DNA of 64,000 nucleotides from Paenibacillus campinasensis (GTDB taxonomy: Bacteria > Bacillota > Bacilli > Paenibacillales > Paenibacillaceae), in assembly GCF_002272015.1 (NCBI RefSeq), contig NZ_NPBY01000015.1:1-64000 (forward strand). The letters run 5' to 3'. Positions 8,208 through 16,863 of this stretch are shown in pieces (within the stretch, counting starts at the first letter, position 1; the number at the start of each line of letters is the position of its first letter). The notes beneath the pieces are model-generated. The model had not been told where the DNA came from. It worked only from the letters and a program-made list of their open reading frames with translations, and searched no databases. A program made the translations under genes and the position numbers.

Positions 8208-9128
8208 ATGAACTCGGTCGTACATGCAATTCGAAAATTCAATCGGTTCTATACCAACATTCTCGGACTGCTTGATCAGCATTTGCTGCAAAGCGATTAT
8301 TCCTTGTCGGAGGCCCGGGTTTTGTTCGAAATCGGACATGACGAGAATTGTACAGCAACCATGCTTATTGACAAGCTGCGCCTGGATGCCGGCTATTTAA
8401 GCCGGATATTGAAACGGTTTGAGAAGCAGGAACTGATCTGTCGAGTACGCTCGGAGGAGGACGGAAGATTGTATCATCTCAGTTTGACGGATCGGGGCAG
8501 GGAGATATTGTCCAGACTGAACGCGCTGTCCGATGAACAAATCCGCCGTTTGATCAACCCGCTGCCGGAAAACGAGCGCAGCAGGATTGCACATCATATG
8601 GCATCCATTGAGCGTGTTCTATCACTTAATGACACAGCAGCACCGGAGGTTCGCATTCGTACAGACTTGAGGCCCGGGGATGTAGGGAGCCTGATTCATC
8701 TTCACGGATGGATTTACGCCCAGGAATGCGGGTACAATCATGTATTTGAAGGTTATGTATGCCAGACGTTTGCTGATTTCTTCAACGGTTATAACCCGGA
8801 GAAGGACCGCTTTTGGATCGCGGAGGACGGGGAGCAGATCGTTGGCGCAATTGCGATTGTCGGTCATTCCGAGCATACCGGGCAGCTGAGATGGTTCATT
8901 CTGCACCCGGAATATAGAGGCATCGGGCTGGGAAAAACCTTGCTTCGGCAGTCTGTGCAGTACTGTAAAGAGAAAGGCTACCGGCGTGTATTTCTGGAAA
9001 CGACGGAAGATCAGAAGACGGCGATTGCCATGTACGAGAAGGAAGGCTTCCGCCAAGTCGCCGAACATCACAATCGCGCTTGGGGTGTGGATCATGTCGA
9101 GCTAACCTATGAGCTTCTTCTTCCGTAG
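8208..9128 (+). CDS. MarR regulator fused to a GNAT acetyltransferase
   Basis: A 306-residue two-domain protein. Residues 1-145 are a winged-helix MarR domain (SLSEARVLFEIG, LRLDAGYLSRILKRFEKQELI, RLYHLSLTDRG). Residues 150-306 are a GNAT acetyltransferase, with the acetyl-CoA loop LHPEYRGIGLGKTLL and IAMYEKEGFRQV near the end. AAGGAGG precedes the ATG; a longer in-frame start at 8184 lacks a site. The two palindromes upstream suggest that the protein controls its own promoter. The fusion implies that either the acetylated compound is also the inducer, or that an acetylation target lies close to the regulator's task. Neither is known. Confidence 0.88.
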   Translation: MNSVVHAIRKFNRFYTNILGLLDQHLLQSDYSLSEARVLFEIGHDENCTATMLIDKLRLDAGYLSRILKRFEKQELICRVRSEEDGRLYHLSLTDRGREILSRLNALSDEQIRRLINPLPENERSRIAHHMASIERVLSLNDTAAPEVRIRTDLRPGDVGSLIHLHGWIYAQECGYNHVFEGYVCQTFADFFNGYNPEKDRFWIAEDGEQIVGAIAIVGHSEHTGQLRWFILHPEYRGIGLGKTLLRQSVQYCKEKGYRRVFLETTEDQKTAIAMYEKEGFRQVAEHHNRAWGVDHVELTYELLLP

Positions 9129-9278
9129 AATATTTGCTTCACCCCAAACACGGAATCCTTCTTGGCCGAGGGGAGGGCGGCTTTGTCCCGGGTGCGCTCG
9201 CTACCCGGGCGGAAGCGGCGGCCGTCATGATGCGAATACAGCATAATGCCGGGCAGGGCACTCGGTAGGGATGCACAG

Positions 9279-9327
9279 AAAGGGCGGACTCCTAAAATCC
9301 ATTGGGATTTTGAGCGTCCGCCCTTTC
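9279..9327. terminator. Strong bidirectional terminator
   Basis: An 11-base perfect stem (AAAGGGCGGAC / GTCCGCCCTTT) extends inward through further pairing (CTAAAATCC / GGGATTTTG). It separates the convergent MarR-GNAT gene and the small membrane protein gene. Confidence 0.8.
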
Positions 9328-9333
9328 AATCGT

Positions 9334-9522
9334 TCACGGAATTTCCTTGAACAATCGGCGTGAACCGAGCCAGCAGCCTATGGCGACGCCCAGCAACCCG
9401 AACGTGCTTACCAGGACGATCAAGTTGACGGAATGCCAGCCGAACAGAAAGCCGATGCCGCTGCCAAGCGTCGTTCCTGCGAGAAGCCCGAGCGACGCCC
9501 CCAGCTCTTTTTGCGATTTCAC
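9334..9522 (-). CDS. Small membrane protein with two transmembrane segments
   Basis: A 62-residue protein with hydrophobic segments at about residues 9-28 and 32-50, and a basic C-terminal tail (GSRRLF). The layout recalls the AtpZ/AtpI-like family (positive N-terminus, GxGIGFLFGW, a second helix with G-x-x-x-G), but it is not in an atp operon, so the assignment is weak. The GTG start at 9522 is chosen because GGAGG lies 8 bases upstream. An ATG two codons earlier is only 2 bases from that site. Confidence 0.5.
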   Translation of the reverse strand: MKSQKELGASLGLLAGTTLGSGIGFLFGWHSVNLIVLVSTFGLLGVAIGCWLGSRRLFKEIP

Positions 9523-9612
9523 GAACATCACCTCCAGGGGAGATCCATAACTTTCTGCTCTATGTATGTCCACGACCGGGGGGAAATATCCCTGCTGGCC
9601 GTGTGGGGTTCA

Positions 9613-9655
9613 ATAAAAACGCTCAACCGTCCCCGAGCCATGCGGGCGGTTGAGC
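9613..9655 (-). terminator. Terminator of the tandem-HTH gene
   Basis: On the minus strand a 9-base GCTCAACCG/CGGTTGAGC stem, with more pairing inside, is followed by GTTTTTATT. It lies 34 bases after the stop of the tandem-HTH gene. Confidence 0.8.
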
Positions 9656-9688
9656 TAAGTTGTCGGTACGATCTGCAAGCGAGGCCGA

Positions 9689-10294
9689 TTAGCGGGACGC
9701 ATCATGTTGACTCAATACACAATCTGCGAACAGAACCGTCTTCGGGATGCGGAAGAATTGTTCCGCTTTCTCTTGAAATGCTGCAGACGGCAGCGTGCCT
9801 TGATGCAGCCACTTCCGGAACGTTCCCGGATGAATGCCGATCCAGTGACTGACATCGCTCACGGACAAGTCATGAACCATGCACAAGCCGGTGAGGATCT
9901 GGTTGCTGACCGGTGAACGCGTAAGCGTGCGCTTCATAAATCGCGATGGAGCCGGCTGGCAAATCAGCGGCGACTGCTCAAGCAGTTCTTCGCGGAACAG
10001 AATATGACGGGGGTAACCGAGGTAGCTGCAAGCTTTCTCCAGGTTGTTTTTTCCTGGGATTCGTCCCTCGTATACCCAAGCGCTGACACTGCGTGAGGAC
10101 ACGCCAAGTTCTTCGGCCAGCTGAGACAACTTAATATCTTTGGCCATCAGGACGGCTAGCAGGACGCGGTTTCGAATCTGGCAGCGAGTAGGTCTGCGAA
10201 ATCGCTTCACTCGCACGCCCTTCCCCAAATATTTACGATTGATCAGGGACCACGCCTCAATGGAGTGTTTTTCTTGTTGAAGTTGTGTAGGCAT
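9689..10294 (-). CDS. Protein with two tandem helix-turn-helix repeats
   Basis: A 201-residue protein built from an internal duplication. Repeat 1 spans about residues 40-98 (KLSQLAEELGVSSRSVSAW, EGRIPG, HILFRE). Repeat 2 spans about 128-188 (SVSDVSHWIGIHPGTFRKW, QGTLPS, TVLFAD). Each carries an XRE-like helix-turn-helix followed by the same LPx and LF pattern. The N-terminus is basic. It is probably a DNA-binding regulator that could contact two half-sites as a single chain. GGAGGA lies 4 bases before the ATG, and it has its own terminator. Its target is unknown. The upstream gap 10295-10524 is AT-rich and presumably holds its promoter. Confidence 0.65.
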   Translation of the reverse strand: MPTQLQQEKHSIEAWSLINRKYLGKGVRVKRFRRPTRCQIRNRVLLAVLMAKDIKLSQLAEELGVSSRSVSAWVYEGRIPGKNNLEKACSYLGYPRHILFREELLEQSPLICQPAPSRFMKRTLTRSPVSNQILTGLCMVHDLSVSDVSHWIGIHPGTFRKWLHQGTLPSAAFQEKAEQFFRIPKTVLFADCVLSQHDASR

Positions 10295-10524
10295 AATTCC
10301 TCCGATTTTTTTAACATAATTCTACATTATTCGACATATTCATTTCAACAGGTAACAACGATACATTTGTTTCCAACGGCTTCTTATAGGTCATGAACCC
10401 GCGAAATCGAGCAGAATCTGATCAATTAATCGGCCGACCCACAGGGTGTGCACGATTTCTTTTTCGTTCTGGACGGGGTATGATAAAGAGAGGTACATAC
10501 ATTCTAGAAGATGGGGGAAGGGCA

Positions 10525-10812
10525 ATGATTAAGCATATCGTATTTTTCAAATTAAAAGAGCCTACTGCCGAGAACATTGAACAGACCGTGAAGGTGCTTC
10601 GGGATATGGATGGAAAAATTCCACAGCTGCGTTCCCTGCAGGTTGGTGCGGATATCGTCCGTTCCGAGCGTTCTTATGACCTGGCTTTAATTATTGAAGT
10701 GGATTCGCTGGAGGATCTGGAGGCTTATGCCGTACATCCTGTTCATCAGGAAGTGATCCGTTATATTAATACCGTGAAGGATCATACGCTCGCCGTTGAT
10801 TTTGAAATATAA
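10525..10812 (+). CDS. Dabb-family stress-responsive dimeric alpha/beta-barrel protein
   Basis: A 95-residue protein of the Dabb family: HIVFFKLK at the start, a middle helix, and the closing HPVHQEVIRYINTVKD-HTLAVDF stretch typical of the fold. Members form dimeric barrels and include plant stress proteins and polyketide cyclases. Most bacterial ones have no known substrate. The ATG at 10525 follows GGGGAAGGG. A longer in-frame region upstream (from 10393) is not expected to be translated. Confidence 0.85.
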   Translation: MIKHIVFFKLKEPTAENIEQTVKVLRDMDGKIPQLRSLQVGADIVRSERSYDLALIIEVDSLEDLEAYAVHPVHQEVIRYINTVKDHTLAVDFEI

Positions 10813-10916
10813 GCGGCCGGAGGTTTTGAAACCGGTTTAAATGATATGTGAAGACTGTTATGAACGAATGAAGAACGAATGATGAACGATAAGAATATCC
10901 CTTGGAGGGACATGCG

Positions 10917-11336
10917 ATGTATTATGTAAACCAAGAACAGATAGAACGCAGATTGAATGCGATTCCGGAAGTGGCAGAAGGATTAAGAACGGTGCAGGCT
11001 TCCTGGGATAAAGGCCTGATAGCCGGTATGGTTCAGGAGCGTGCCCTTCATCTGGCCATTGAAATTGTGACTGATGTCGGCAGCTATTTGATTGACGGAT
11101 TTATTATGCGGGATGCGAGCAGTTACGAGGATATCATCGACATCGTGCATCAGGAGAACGTCTTCTCGAAAGAGATCCACGAAGTGCTGATGGAACTGGT
11201 CAAGCTTCGCAAGCCGCTAGTACAGGAATATTATGAATGGGACAGACATGCGCTTCACCCGCTATCCCGGGTTCTGCCGGAGACGCTGGAGCAGTTCGCT
11301 GTGTCTGTGCGCGACTATTTGGCAAAAGAATTATAG
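10917..11336 (+). CDS. YutE-like DUF86 (HepT-fold) protein
   Basis: A 139-residue all-helical protein resembling B. subtilis YutE: MYYVNQEQIERRL at the start, IVTDVGSYLIDGFIMRD in the middle, and LRKPLVQEYYE near the end. In HepT RNase toxins the last motif reads RxxLVHEY with a catalytic His; here that His is Gln, as in YutE. No MntA-type nucleotidyltransferase lies alongside. It is therefore probably a non-toxin DUF86 protein. GGAGGGA lies 6 bases before the ATG at 10917. Confidence 0.8.
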   Translation: MYYVNQEQIERRLNAIPEVAEGLRTVQASWDKGLIAGMVQERALHLAIEIVTDVGSYLIDGFIMRDASSYEDIIDIVHQENVFSKEIHEVLMELVKLRKPLVQEYYEWDRHALHPLSRVLPETLEQFAVSVRDYLAKEL

Positions 11337-11360
11337 TGCGGCGGCATGAGGCCGCCAATC

Positions 11361-11410
11361 AAGGCCGAAGACCGAGGGCTTGCACAAGAGCCCGGGTCTT
11401 CGGCCTTTTT
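11361..11410 (+). terminator. Terminator after the YutE-like gene
   Basis: GGCCGAAGACC and GGTCTTCGGCC form an 11-bp stem around a loop that itself has a short stem, followed by TTTTT. Confidence 0.85.
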
Positions 11411-11576
11411 ATGATGCGGCCTGAATGGATCTGATGAGTAAGGGGACGCCGCAAGGCGCCACGGATTATAGATTCAGCGAAAAAAAGCAGAAAGCTGTGT
11501 CAAAACAAGCCCAACCTGCTTATAATGCATCAAGCGACTAGGCATTCGCCCGGTCGGATTGAAAGGAGGGGTTCCT

Positions 11577-12029
11577 ATGGCGGAGTGGAGTGCTCTTGCG
11601 GCGGGGATCGGCATTATGCTGATGGCAGCTGCAGCAGTGGTCATGGCTGTCTCGTTCCGAAAAGTGTTACAGCGGACCGAAGCGGTGCTGAGCAGGCTTG
11701 AAGCGGACAGCGCACATTTGTCGGAGGAAGCATCACAGGTATTGGAGCAGGCGAATGCGGCTTTAACGAGTGTGCAGCATCAACTGGCAGCCGGTGAAGC
11801 TTTTGCCTCGTCCATGTCCGAGGCCGCTGCAGCGGTAGCTGAAACGGCTGAAAACATTCGTGCCATCGGAAAAAGAGCATCGGTATCGGCCATCGAGCAT
11901 ATTGAGCGTGCGCGCCTGGACAACGAACGGCACATCGGTGAGATTTTCCGGTGGATCGATGCCGGAGTGACCGTATGGCACTCATGGAACCGCCATGCCT
12001 CCAAGTCCGACGAAGGGCAGGCCAAATAG
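11577..12029 (+). CDS. DUF948-type membrane protein
   Basis: A 150-residue protein with an N-terminal membrane segment (residues 4-27, LAAGIGIMLMAAAAVVMAVSF in part) followed by a long Ala/Glu-rich helical region of about 80 residues, likely a coiled coil. This is the DUF948 pattern. These proteins often accompany YtxH proteins in Bacillota, as here, and their function is unknown. The start at 11577 follows AAAGGAGG. An in-frame TTG at 11559 is upstream of that site and is not used. Confidence 0.75.
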   Translation: MAEWSALAAGIGIMLMAAAAVVMAVSFRKVLQRTEAVLSRLEADSAHLSEEASQVLEQANAALTSVQHQLAAGEAFASSMSEAAAAVAETAENIRAIGKRASVSAIEHIERARLDNERHIGEIFRWIDAGVTVWHSWNRHASKSDEGQAK

Positions 12030-12044
12030 AAGGAGATGGGTCTT

Positions 12045-12389
12045 ATGAAGGACAAAACGAAAGGTCTGTTATGGGGAGTTCTGATCGGCAGTGTTGCCGG
12101 CTCCGCGGCTGCGCTTCTGTTTGCTCCGAAATCAGGCAAGGAGCTGCGCGGCGATATCGCTGAAGGAACCCGGAACTTGGGCAGCAAAGTGCAGGAAGTT
12201 GCCGGGAAAGTGGGCGAGCAAGGGGTGCAGCTGATCGGTCTGATGACCGACCGGGCAGAGCATGTCATCTCGGACATCCAATCCTGGAGAAGCGGCAAGG
12301 AGCTGTGGAATGACGCGGAAGAGGACCAGGTTGCGGACAAGGAAAAAGTGGTTCAAGTATCTTCCGTTCAGCTCGGTGAGCATATTTAA
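12045..12389 (+). CDS. YtxH-domain protein
   Basis: A 114-residue protein with a glycine/alanine-rich membrane segment (LLWGVLIGSVAGSAAALLFAPKSGKELR, in two parts at residues 8-35) and a helical tail. LLFAPKSGKELR is the hallmark of the YtxH family, linked to general stress in Bacillus. AAGGAG lies 9 bases before the ATG at 12045; the ATG at 12036 overlaps that site. It starts 15 bases after the DUF948 gene, so the two form an operon. Confidence 0.85.
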   Translation: MKDKTKGLLWGVLIGSVAGSAAALLFAPKSGKELRGDIAEGTRNLGSKVQEVAGKVGEQGVQLIGLMTDRAEHVISDIQSWRSGKELWNDAEEDQVADKEKVVQVSSVQLGEHI

Positions 12390-12458
12390 TAACGATCTGC
12401 TTGGCGCCTGTTGATTCTACGAATCAAGTAAGCAAGACCTCCCAATACATCAGAAGTG

Positions 12459-12492
12459 AAGGACGGCTGGTCCCGAAGGGCCAGCCGTCCTT
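12459..12492. terminator. Bidirectional terminator between ytxH-like and nos genes
   Basis: A perfect 12-bp stem (AAGGACGGCTGG / CCAGCCGTCCTT) around a 10-base loop between two convergent genes. Confidence 0.8.
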
Positions 12493-12517
12493 GTTGACGG
12501 TGGAAGCGGATATTCGC

Positions 12518-13627
12518 TCACTGTTTTTTGTTGCGGTAAAGAAAGTTTGGCGATTTGATTTGGTTGCTGTACTTCTTATGGAAAATGTGAGTTGTAGCGG
12601 GCGACATCGGCGGAATCAGCCAAGTCCAATCCCCGGTAACGTCCCTTCCGGCCTGTGCTTCGCGCTGCTCGAACAGATGGAACTGATGGGCGGCGGTATG
12701 ATGATCGACAATGCTGACCCCCGCCTTCTTGAAGGAGTGAAGCACGGCATAATTCAGCTCGACCAGCACGCGGTCCCGCCACAGCGTAGCTTCACTCCGG
12801 GTATCGAGGCCCATCGCTTGGGCGACCGCCGGCAGCTTGTTGTATCGCTGCTCGTCCGCCAGATTGCGCGCCCCGATCTCCGTCCCCATATACCAGCCGT
12901 TAAAGGGGGCGGCCGTATAGATAATACCGCCAATCTCCAGCATCATGTCGGCGATGATCGGCGTGGAATACCAGCGCAGCCCGAGCTCGCTGATGGCCGG
13001 GATATCCGGATGCTCGATGGGAACCTCCAGCACGGAGGCTTCGGGGACCGGACACCAGTGCGGAGGTTCCTCGCCTTGCTGGATGACGAGGGGCAGCAGA
13101 TCATAATCGGTGCCGTTCCCTTCCCAGCCGAGGGCAAGGCATTCCCGGGTGAAGGCGATGGAAGCCGGATCGCCGATAATGCCGGCCGGGGTGTCGTAGC
13201 CGGCATACCGGATCAGCTGATGATTGCGGATCATCAGCGGGGCTTCATTTGGCGCAGCTGCCTTGAACACGGTGATTGTCGGAATAATTTTGCCGCCGTT
13301 CGTGGCCGTATCGATATGCGCGATGAGCCGGGCTAATATATCGTCAGGATTCGTTGCATCTCTGGCGTCCTGCACCCGGAGCTTGTCCCAGAACAAGCGG
13401 CCGATGCAGCGGTTGCTGTTTCGCCAGGCCATTTTGGCTCCATGAACCAGCTCTTCCCGAGTATGCTCATAGGTGCCGGTACGCTCAATCTCGCGTTCAA
13501 TCTCCTTGACGCGTCTATCGGCTTCTTGCTCGCCCAGGCCGAGTTCATGGTAACAGGCATGGATGAAATGAGCGGCTGCTTCTGTCAGCTCCATGCGCTG
13601 ATGAATAGATGGATCAGTTCCTTTCAC
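12518..13627 (-). CDS. nos: Bacterial nitric oxide synthase oxygenase
   Basis: A 369-residue NOS oxygenase domain. The heme-thiolate cysteine is in [13 protein letters not shown] (Cys74). The arginine-binding Glu is in [13 protein letters not shown] (Glu250). The length matches bacterial NOS, which lacks the reductase domain of animal enzymes and borrows electrons from other cell reductases. It oxidises arginine to citrulline and NO, which in Bacillus and Staphylococcus protects against oxidative stress and antibiotics. The GTG start at 13627 follows AAAGGAG at 9 bases. No reductase gene lies nearby. Confidence 0.95.
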   Translation of the reverse strand: MKGTDPSIHQRMELTEAAAHFIHACYHELGLGEQEADRRVKEIEREIERTGTYEHTREELVHGAKMAWRNSNRCIGRLFWDKLRVQDARDATNPDDILARLIAHIDTATNGGKIIPTITVFKAAAPNEAPLMIRNHQLIRYAGYDTPAGIIGDPASIAFTRECLALGWEGNGTDYDLLPLVIQQGEEPPHWCPVPEASVLEVPIEHPDIPAISELGLRWYSTPIIADMMLEIGGIIYTAAPFNGWYMGTEIGARNLADEQRYNKLPAVAQAMGLDTRSEATLWRDRVLVELNYAVLHSFKKAGVSIVDHHTAAHQFHLFEQREAQAGRDVTGDWTWLIPPMSPATTHIFHKKYSNQIKSPNFLYRNKKQ

Positions 13628-13836
13628 GTTCCAACGCTCCTTTGCTTCGCTCGTCCGCAGAGCCTCAGGCGGTCTATGAATGTGGTTGCTTCCTGTATGC
13701 GGTACAACTAGTATACCTGGTAAGCGTGGCGGATATGGAGCATGAGTCCTACAATTTGTTGAACAAAGTCGACTGATGGTCCTCCGCGAATGGTCCTGTG
13801 TTGAAGAACGGGGGGAATTGCAGTAAGATTTAGGTA

Positions 13837-13853
13837 CGTTTCATTCTGAAACG
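13837..13853. promoter_or_regulatory. Inverted repeat upstream of racE
   Basis: CGTTTCA-TTC-TGAAACG is a perfect 7-bp inverted repeat 53 bases before the racE start. It may be an operator or a small transcript hairpin. There is no T-run, so it is not a terminator. Confidence 0.4.
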
Positions 13854-13905
13854 ACATATGGTATCACGTAAGCCATGAATTTGATGAGAAGGAAGCGGTG
13901 GGTTC

Positions 13906-14712
13906 GTGCAGCAAGCAATCGCAATACTAGACTCGGGTGTAGGCGGATTAACGGTAGCCAAGGAAGTGATGAGACAGCTCCCTAGGGAGAAGATTATTTA
14001 CTTTGGCGATACGGCACGCGCACCCTACGGACCCCGTACCCCGGAAGAAGTCCGTGTTTTTACGGAGCAAATTGTAGACTATTTGATTCAGTATGATCCG
14101 AAAATGGTAGTTATCGCCTGTAACACCGCGACGGCGGCAGCACTTGATTATATTTCCTCCAAAGTGTCGGTACCGGTGATCGGCGTCATTCATCCCGGAG
14201 CCCGGGCAGCCATCAGCGCAACGAAATCCGGCCATGTAGGTGTCATCGGAACGGTTGGCACCATAAGCAGCGGGGCCTATACGGCGGCTCTGAAGCAGCT
14301 ATCGCCTTATGTGGAAGTGCGGAGCCAGGCTTGTCCTCAGCTTGTTCAGCTGGTAGAACACGGCCTGTATCGTTCCAGCCAGTCGCTCAAGGTCGTTGAG
14401 GAATCGTTGAACGGAATTAAAGACTCGCCCATCGACTGCCTGATTCTCGGTTGCACGCATTACCCGTTTCTGATGGAGCCAATTCAACAGGTGATGGGTC
14501 CTGGCGTGAAGCTGATCAGCTCTGCCGATGAGACGGCGCGGGAAGTCAGCACGATATTGTATGACAAAGAGCAGCTGGCCAGCAATGATGAGAGCCCGGT
14601 ACACCAGTTCTTCTGCACAGGGGACCCGATCATGTTCCAGCGGATTGCGACCGAATGGCTGGGTGACCACATTACCCGCACCCCGGTCGTGTGGCAGATC
14701 ACGAAGCTGTAG
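13906..14712 (+). CDS. racE: Glutamate racemase
   Basis: A 268-residue cofactor-independent racemase that makes D-glutamate for peptidoglycan. The N-terminal motif LDSGVGGLTV carries Asp9/Ser10. The two catalytic cysteines are Cys72 (ACNTATA) and Cys183 (LGCTHYPF). Length and motifs match RacE/MurI of Bacillota. The start is GTG with a purine-rich GAAGGAAG some 10-12 bases upstream. It is transcribed divergently from nos. Confidence 0.95.
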   Translation: MQQAIAILDSGVGGLTVAKEVMRQLPREKIIYFGDTARAPYGPRTPEEVRVFTEQIVDYLIQYDPKMVVIACNTATAAALDYISSKVSVPVIGVIHPGARAAISATKSGHVGVIGTVGTISSGAYTAALKQLSPYVEVRSQACPQLVQLVEHGLYRSSQSLKVVEESLNGIKDSPIDCLILGCTHYPFLMEPIQQVMGPGVKLISSADETAREVSTILYDKEQLASNDESPVHQFFCTGDPIMFQRIATEWLGDHITRTPVVWQITKL

Positions 14713-15086
14713 CCAAGGAAGACCCGCATTCGGATAGGATGATTTTATGACAGCAGACTGTGCTATGGAGTCCAGCTTTTTTGTGTTGTTCGGCATTAAC
14801 AGACATGGCATTGCCGAATCTAGCAGCAGAGATCGGTTGGCTCTCCGGAGGGATGGTCTTTCTATGATTCACAAGCAGTGGCGGCGAAGGGGAATCTCCT
14901 TTTTGGCCGCCATTTGCATGTGGCGCTCCCAGAAGAAGATGCCCGAGGCTGGACGTCTTTTGCAGCGGCGGCATAAACTTGCCTTTCACATTCATGTCGG
15001 ACGACTTGCCCTACATATAATTTGGCGTACCCTTTTTTTGAATACTGGCATTACGATCGCGGTTCATCCGCAGAAAGGACGTAGTC
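14713..15086 (+). other. Gap with hairpin and possible sporulation-type promoter
   Basis: No convincing gene is present. A GC-rich stem (GTGGCGGC / GGCCGCCAT, 14878-14912) may end racE transcription although its T-run is inside the loop. At 14992-15021, TCATGTC, a 15-base gap and CATATAAT resemble the sigma-E consensus (KMATATT N14-15 CATACAMT) with 2 and 1 mismatches. That would suit the downstream endopeptidase, but the match may be chance. Confidence 0.35.
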
Positions 15087-16289
15087 ATGCAGCAGTATAT
15101 CGTACAGAAAGGCGATACGCTTACACGAATAGCCGCACGCTTCGGACTGGCAGAGGAACAACTGCTCATCGCCAACCCTTGGGCAGCGCGCCAGCCTTAT
15201 TTGCACCGGGGGCAAATGCTGTATCTCCCGGCATCCCTTCGCCGCAGATATGTCATCCAGCAGGGGGACAGCCTTGAGAGCATTGCGGAGACGTTTCGAT
15301 TCAGCAAAGAAGCGCTCAAGGAATTAAATCCGGGATTGTCCGATCAGGGACTGCGGGAAGGGAAGGTGATCGTCCTGCCGTCATCGGATGTTTCTCATAC
15401 CATTACACTAGCCGGTGAATACGGACCAGCCCAGCTGGTGCAAGACATGGAACGCTTGTCAACGCTGTATCCGTTTATCGAATGGAGCGAGATTGGCACG
15501 AGCGTCTTAGGCAAAGCGATCTATGCTGCGAAAATCGGAAAGGGAGACCGGCATTTGCATATCAATGCGGCTCTGCATGCCAATGAATGGATAACGGCTC
15601 CGTGCCTGCTTCGCTTTGCCGAGGATTACGCAAGATCGCTTCACGAGGGATCAGGCCTCTATGGCCATAACACAGGAGCGTGGTACAGCGAATATACGCT
15701 GTGGCTCGTGCCGATGGCGAATCCCGACGGGGTTGAGCTGGTGCAGGAGGGGGCCGGGCCTGAGCATCCGCTGCATGAGCAGCTGCTTGTCTGGAACGGG
15801 GGACGCCAAGATTTTCGCCGCTGGAAGGCGAATGTGAACGGTGTCGATCTTGGAGATCAATTCCCGGCGTATTGGGAGGAGGAAGTGAAGCGTCGCGGCC
15901 GACAGGAACCGGCTCCGCAAGATTATGGCGGCCCTTCCCCGCTGTCCGAGCCGGAGGCGCAGGCGCTCTACCAGCACACGCTGGCCATTTCCCCTGTCCG
16001 GGCCATTTCCCTGCACAGCCAGGGAAGGGAGATTTACTGGAACTACCGGGATGCCGAGCCGCCGGAGAGCGAAGCCTGGGCTACCCGCTTGGGGCAGGCG
16101 GGCGGTTACCGTCCGGTGAAGCTGACGGGGAGCGATGCCGGCTACAAGGACTGGTTCATCCAGCACTTCAGACGGCCGGGATTTACGATTGAGATCGGAT
16201 ACGGGGTGAATCCGCTGCCGCTGGAGGATTTTGAAGACTTATGTGTCGAGACAGGGGCCATCCTGGCGGCGTTTATGGCGCTGGAATGA
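15087..16289 (+). CDS. LysM plus peptidase M14 (gamma-D-glutamyl-diamino acid endopeptidase I type)
   Basis: A 400-residue protein with two LysM repeats (about residues 3-47 and 54-98) and a zinc carboxypeptidase-fold M14 domain (about 110-400). Zinc ligands are His164 and Glu167 (LHANEW) and His310 (ISLHSQ). The catalytic Glu369 is in TIEIGYG. It resembles endopeptidase I of Lysinibacillus sphaericus, which cuts gamma-D-Glu-diaminopimelate bonds in muropeptides and likewise has N-terminal LysM repeats and no signal peptide. It may therefore act on cell wall from the inside, for example during sporulation or recycling. AAAGGAC precedes the ATG. Confidence 0.88.
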   Translation: MQQYIVQKGDTLTRIAARFGLAEEQLLIANPWAARQPYLHRGQMLYLPASLRRRYVIQQGDSLESIAETFRFSKEALKELNPGLSDQGLREGKVIVLPSSDVSHTITLAGEYGPAQLVQDMERLSTLYPFIEWSEIGTSVLGKAIYAAKIGKGDRHLHINAALHANEWITAPCLLRFAEDYARSLHEGSGLYGHNTGAWYSEYTLWLVPMANPDGVELVQEGAGPEHPLHEQLLVWNGGRQDFRRWKANVNGVDLGDQFPAYWEEEVKRRGRQEPAPQDYGGPSPLSEPEAQALYQHTLAISPVRAISLHSQGREIYWNYRDAEPPESEAWATRLGQAGGYRPVKLTGSDAGYKDWFIQHFRRPGFTIEIGYGVNPLPLEDFEDLCVETGAILAAFMALE

Positions 16290-16471
16290 GCATTCCGGCA
16301 TTCGCATTTCGTACTGCCGATTCCGACAGGAGCTGATGAGGGGAAGATGGTTCGTGTCTTGACGACGCACGAGCGGTCTTCCTTTAGCTCGGTCAAGAGT
16401 GCTATTGATTGAGGGAACGTCGAATGGGTAAAGATAACGCAAAGAATGGACTTGGAACGGAGGAACGGTAG

Positions 16472-16720
16472 ATGAAATGGAGAAGACTGTTCTCATTGCG
16501 GCGCTGGGCGCATGTCTTTCAGCGGATATTCCGATATTTGGCATCGCCTCAGATTACGATAGTGGACAAGCTGCTGTTCTTTATCCCGGTGGCCTTATAC
16601 TGGGTGCTGCCGGATGTGATGCCCCTGGTGCCGATCGATGATATCGGGGTGACCATGCTGATGATGAACTGGTTCGTATCCCGAATCGAGCGCAAGTACC
16701 CTGGCATTGAACAGAAATAG
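16472..16720 (+). CDS. Small DUF1232-like membrane protein
   Basis: An 82-residue protein: a basic amphipathic N-terminus, a hydrophobic segment at about 34-50 (KLLFFIPVALYWVLPDVM in part) and a helix with PIDDIGVTMLMMNWFV. The LPDxxPLxxIDDI pattern fits the DUF1232 (YkvA-type) family of unknown role. GGAGGAA lies before the ATG. The gap 16290-16471 before it holds nothing I can identify. Confidence 0.6.
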   Translation: MKWRRLFSLRRWAHVFQRIFRYLASPQITIVDKLLFFIPVALYWVLPDVMPLVPIDDIGVTMLMMNWFVSRIERKYPGIEQK

Positions 16721-16863
16721 GCGTGTAATCGACGTCTGAATCCTTGCCGCGAGGTAACGGCGCTTCATCTAACCGCGGGTGTCCCGCTATTGGCCTTGCG
16801 AAAAACGTCGCCTGGGGCTACAATAACATACTGAAGGAATCGTCCATGAGGAGATGAACAAAA

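Noticed and set aside
10917..11336. HepT/MntA toxin-antitoxin pair
   Set aside because: The DUF86 protein has Gln in place of the catalytic His of the RxxLVHEY motif, and no nucleotidyltransferase partner is adjacent.
12401..13336. Long plus-strand open frame (311 codons)
   Set aside because: It lies antisense to the clearly recognised nos gene and its translation has no family character; it is a shadow of GC-rich codon use.
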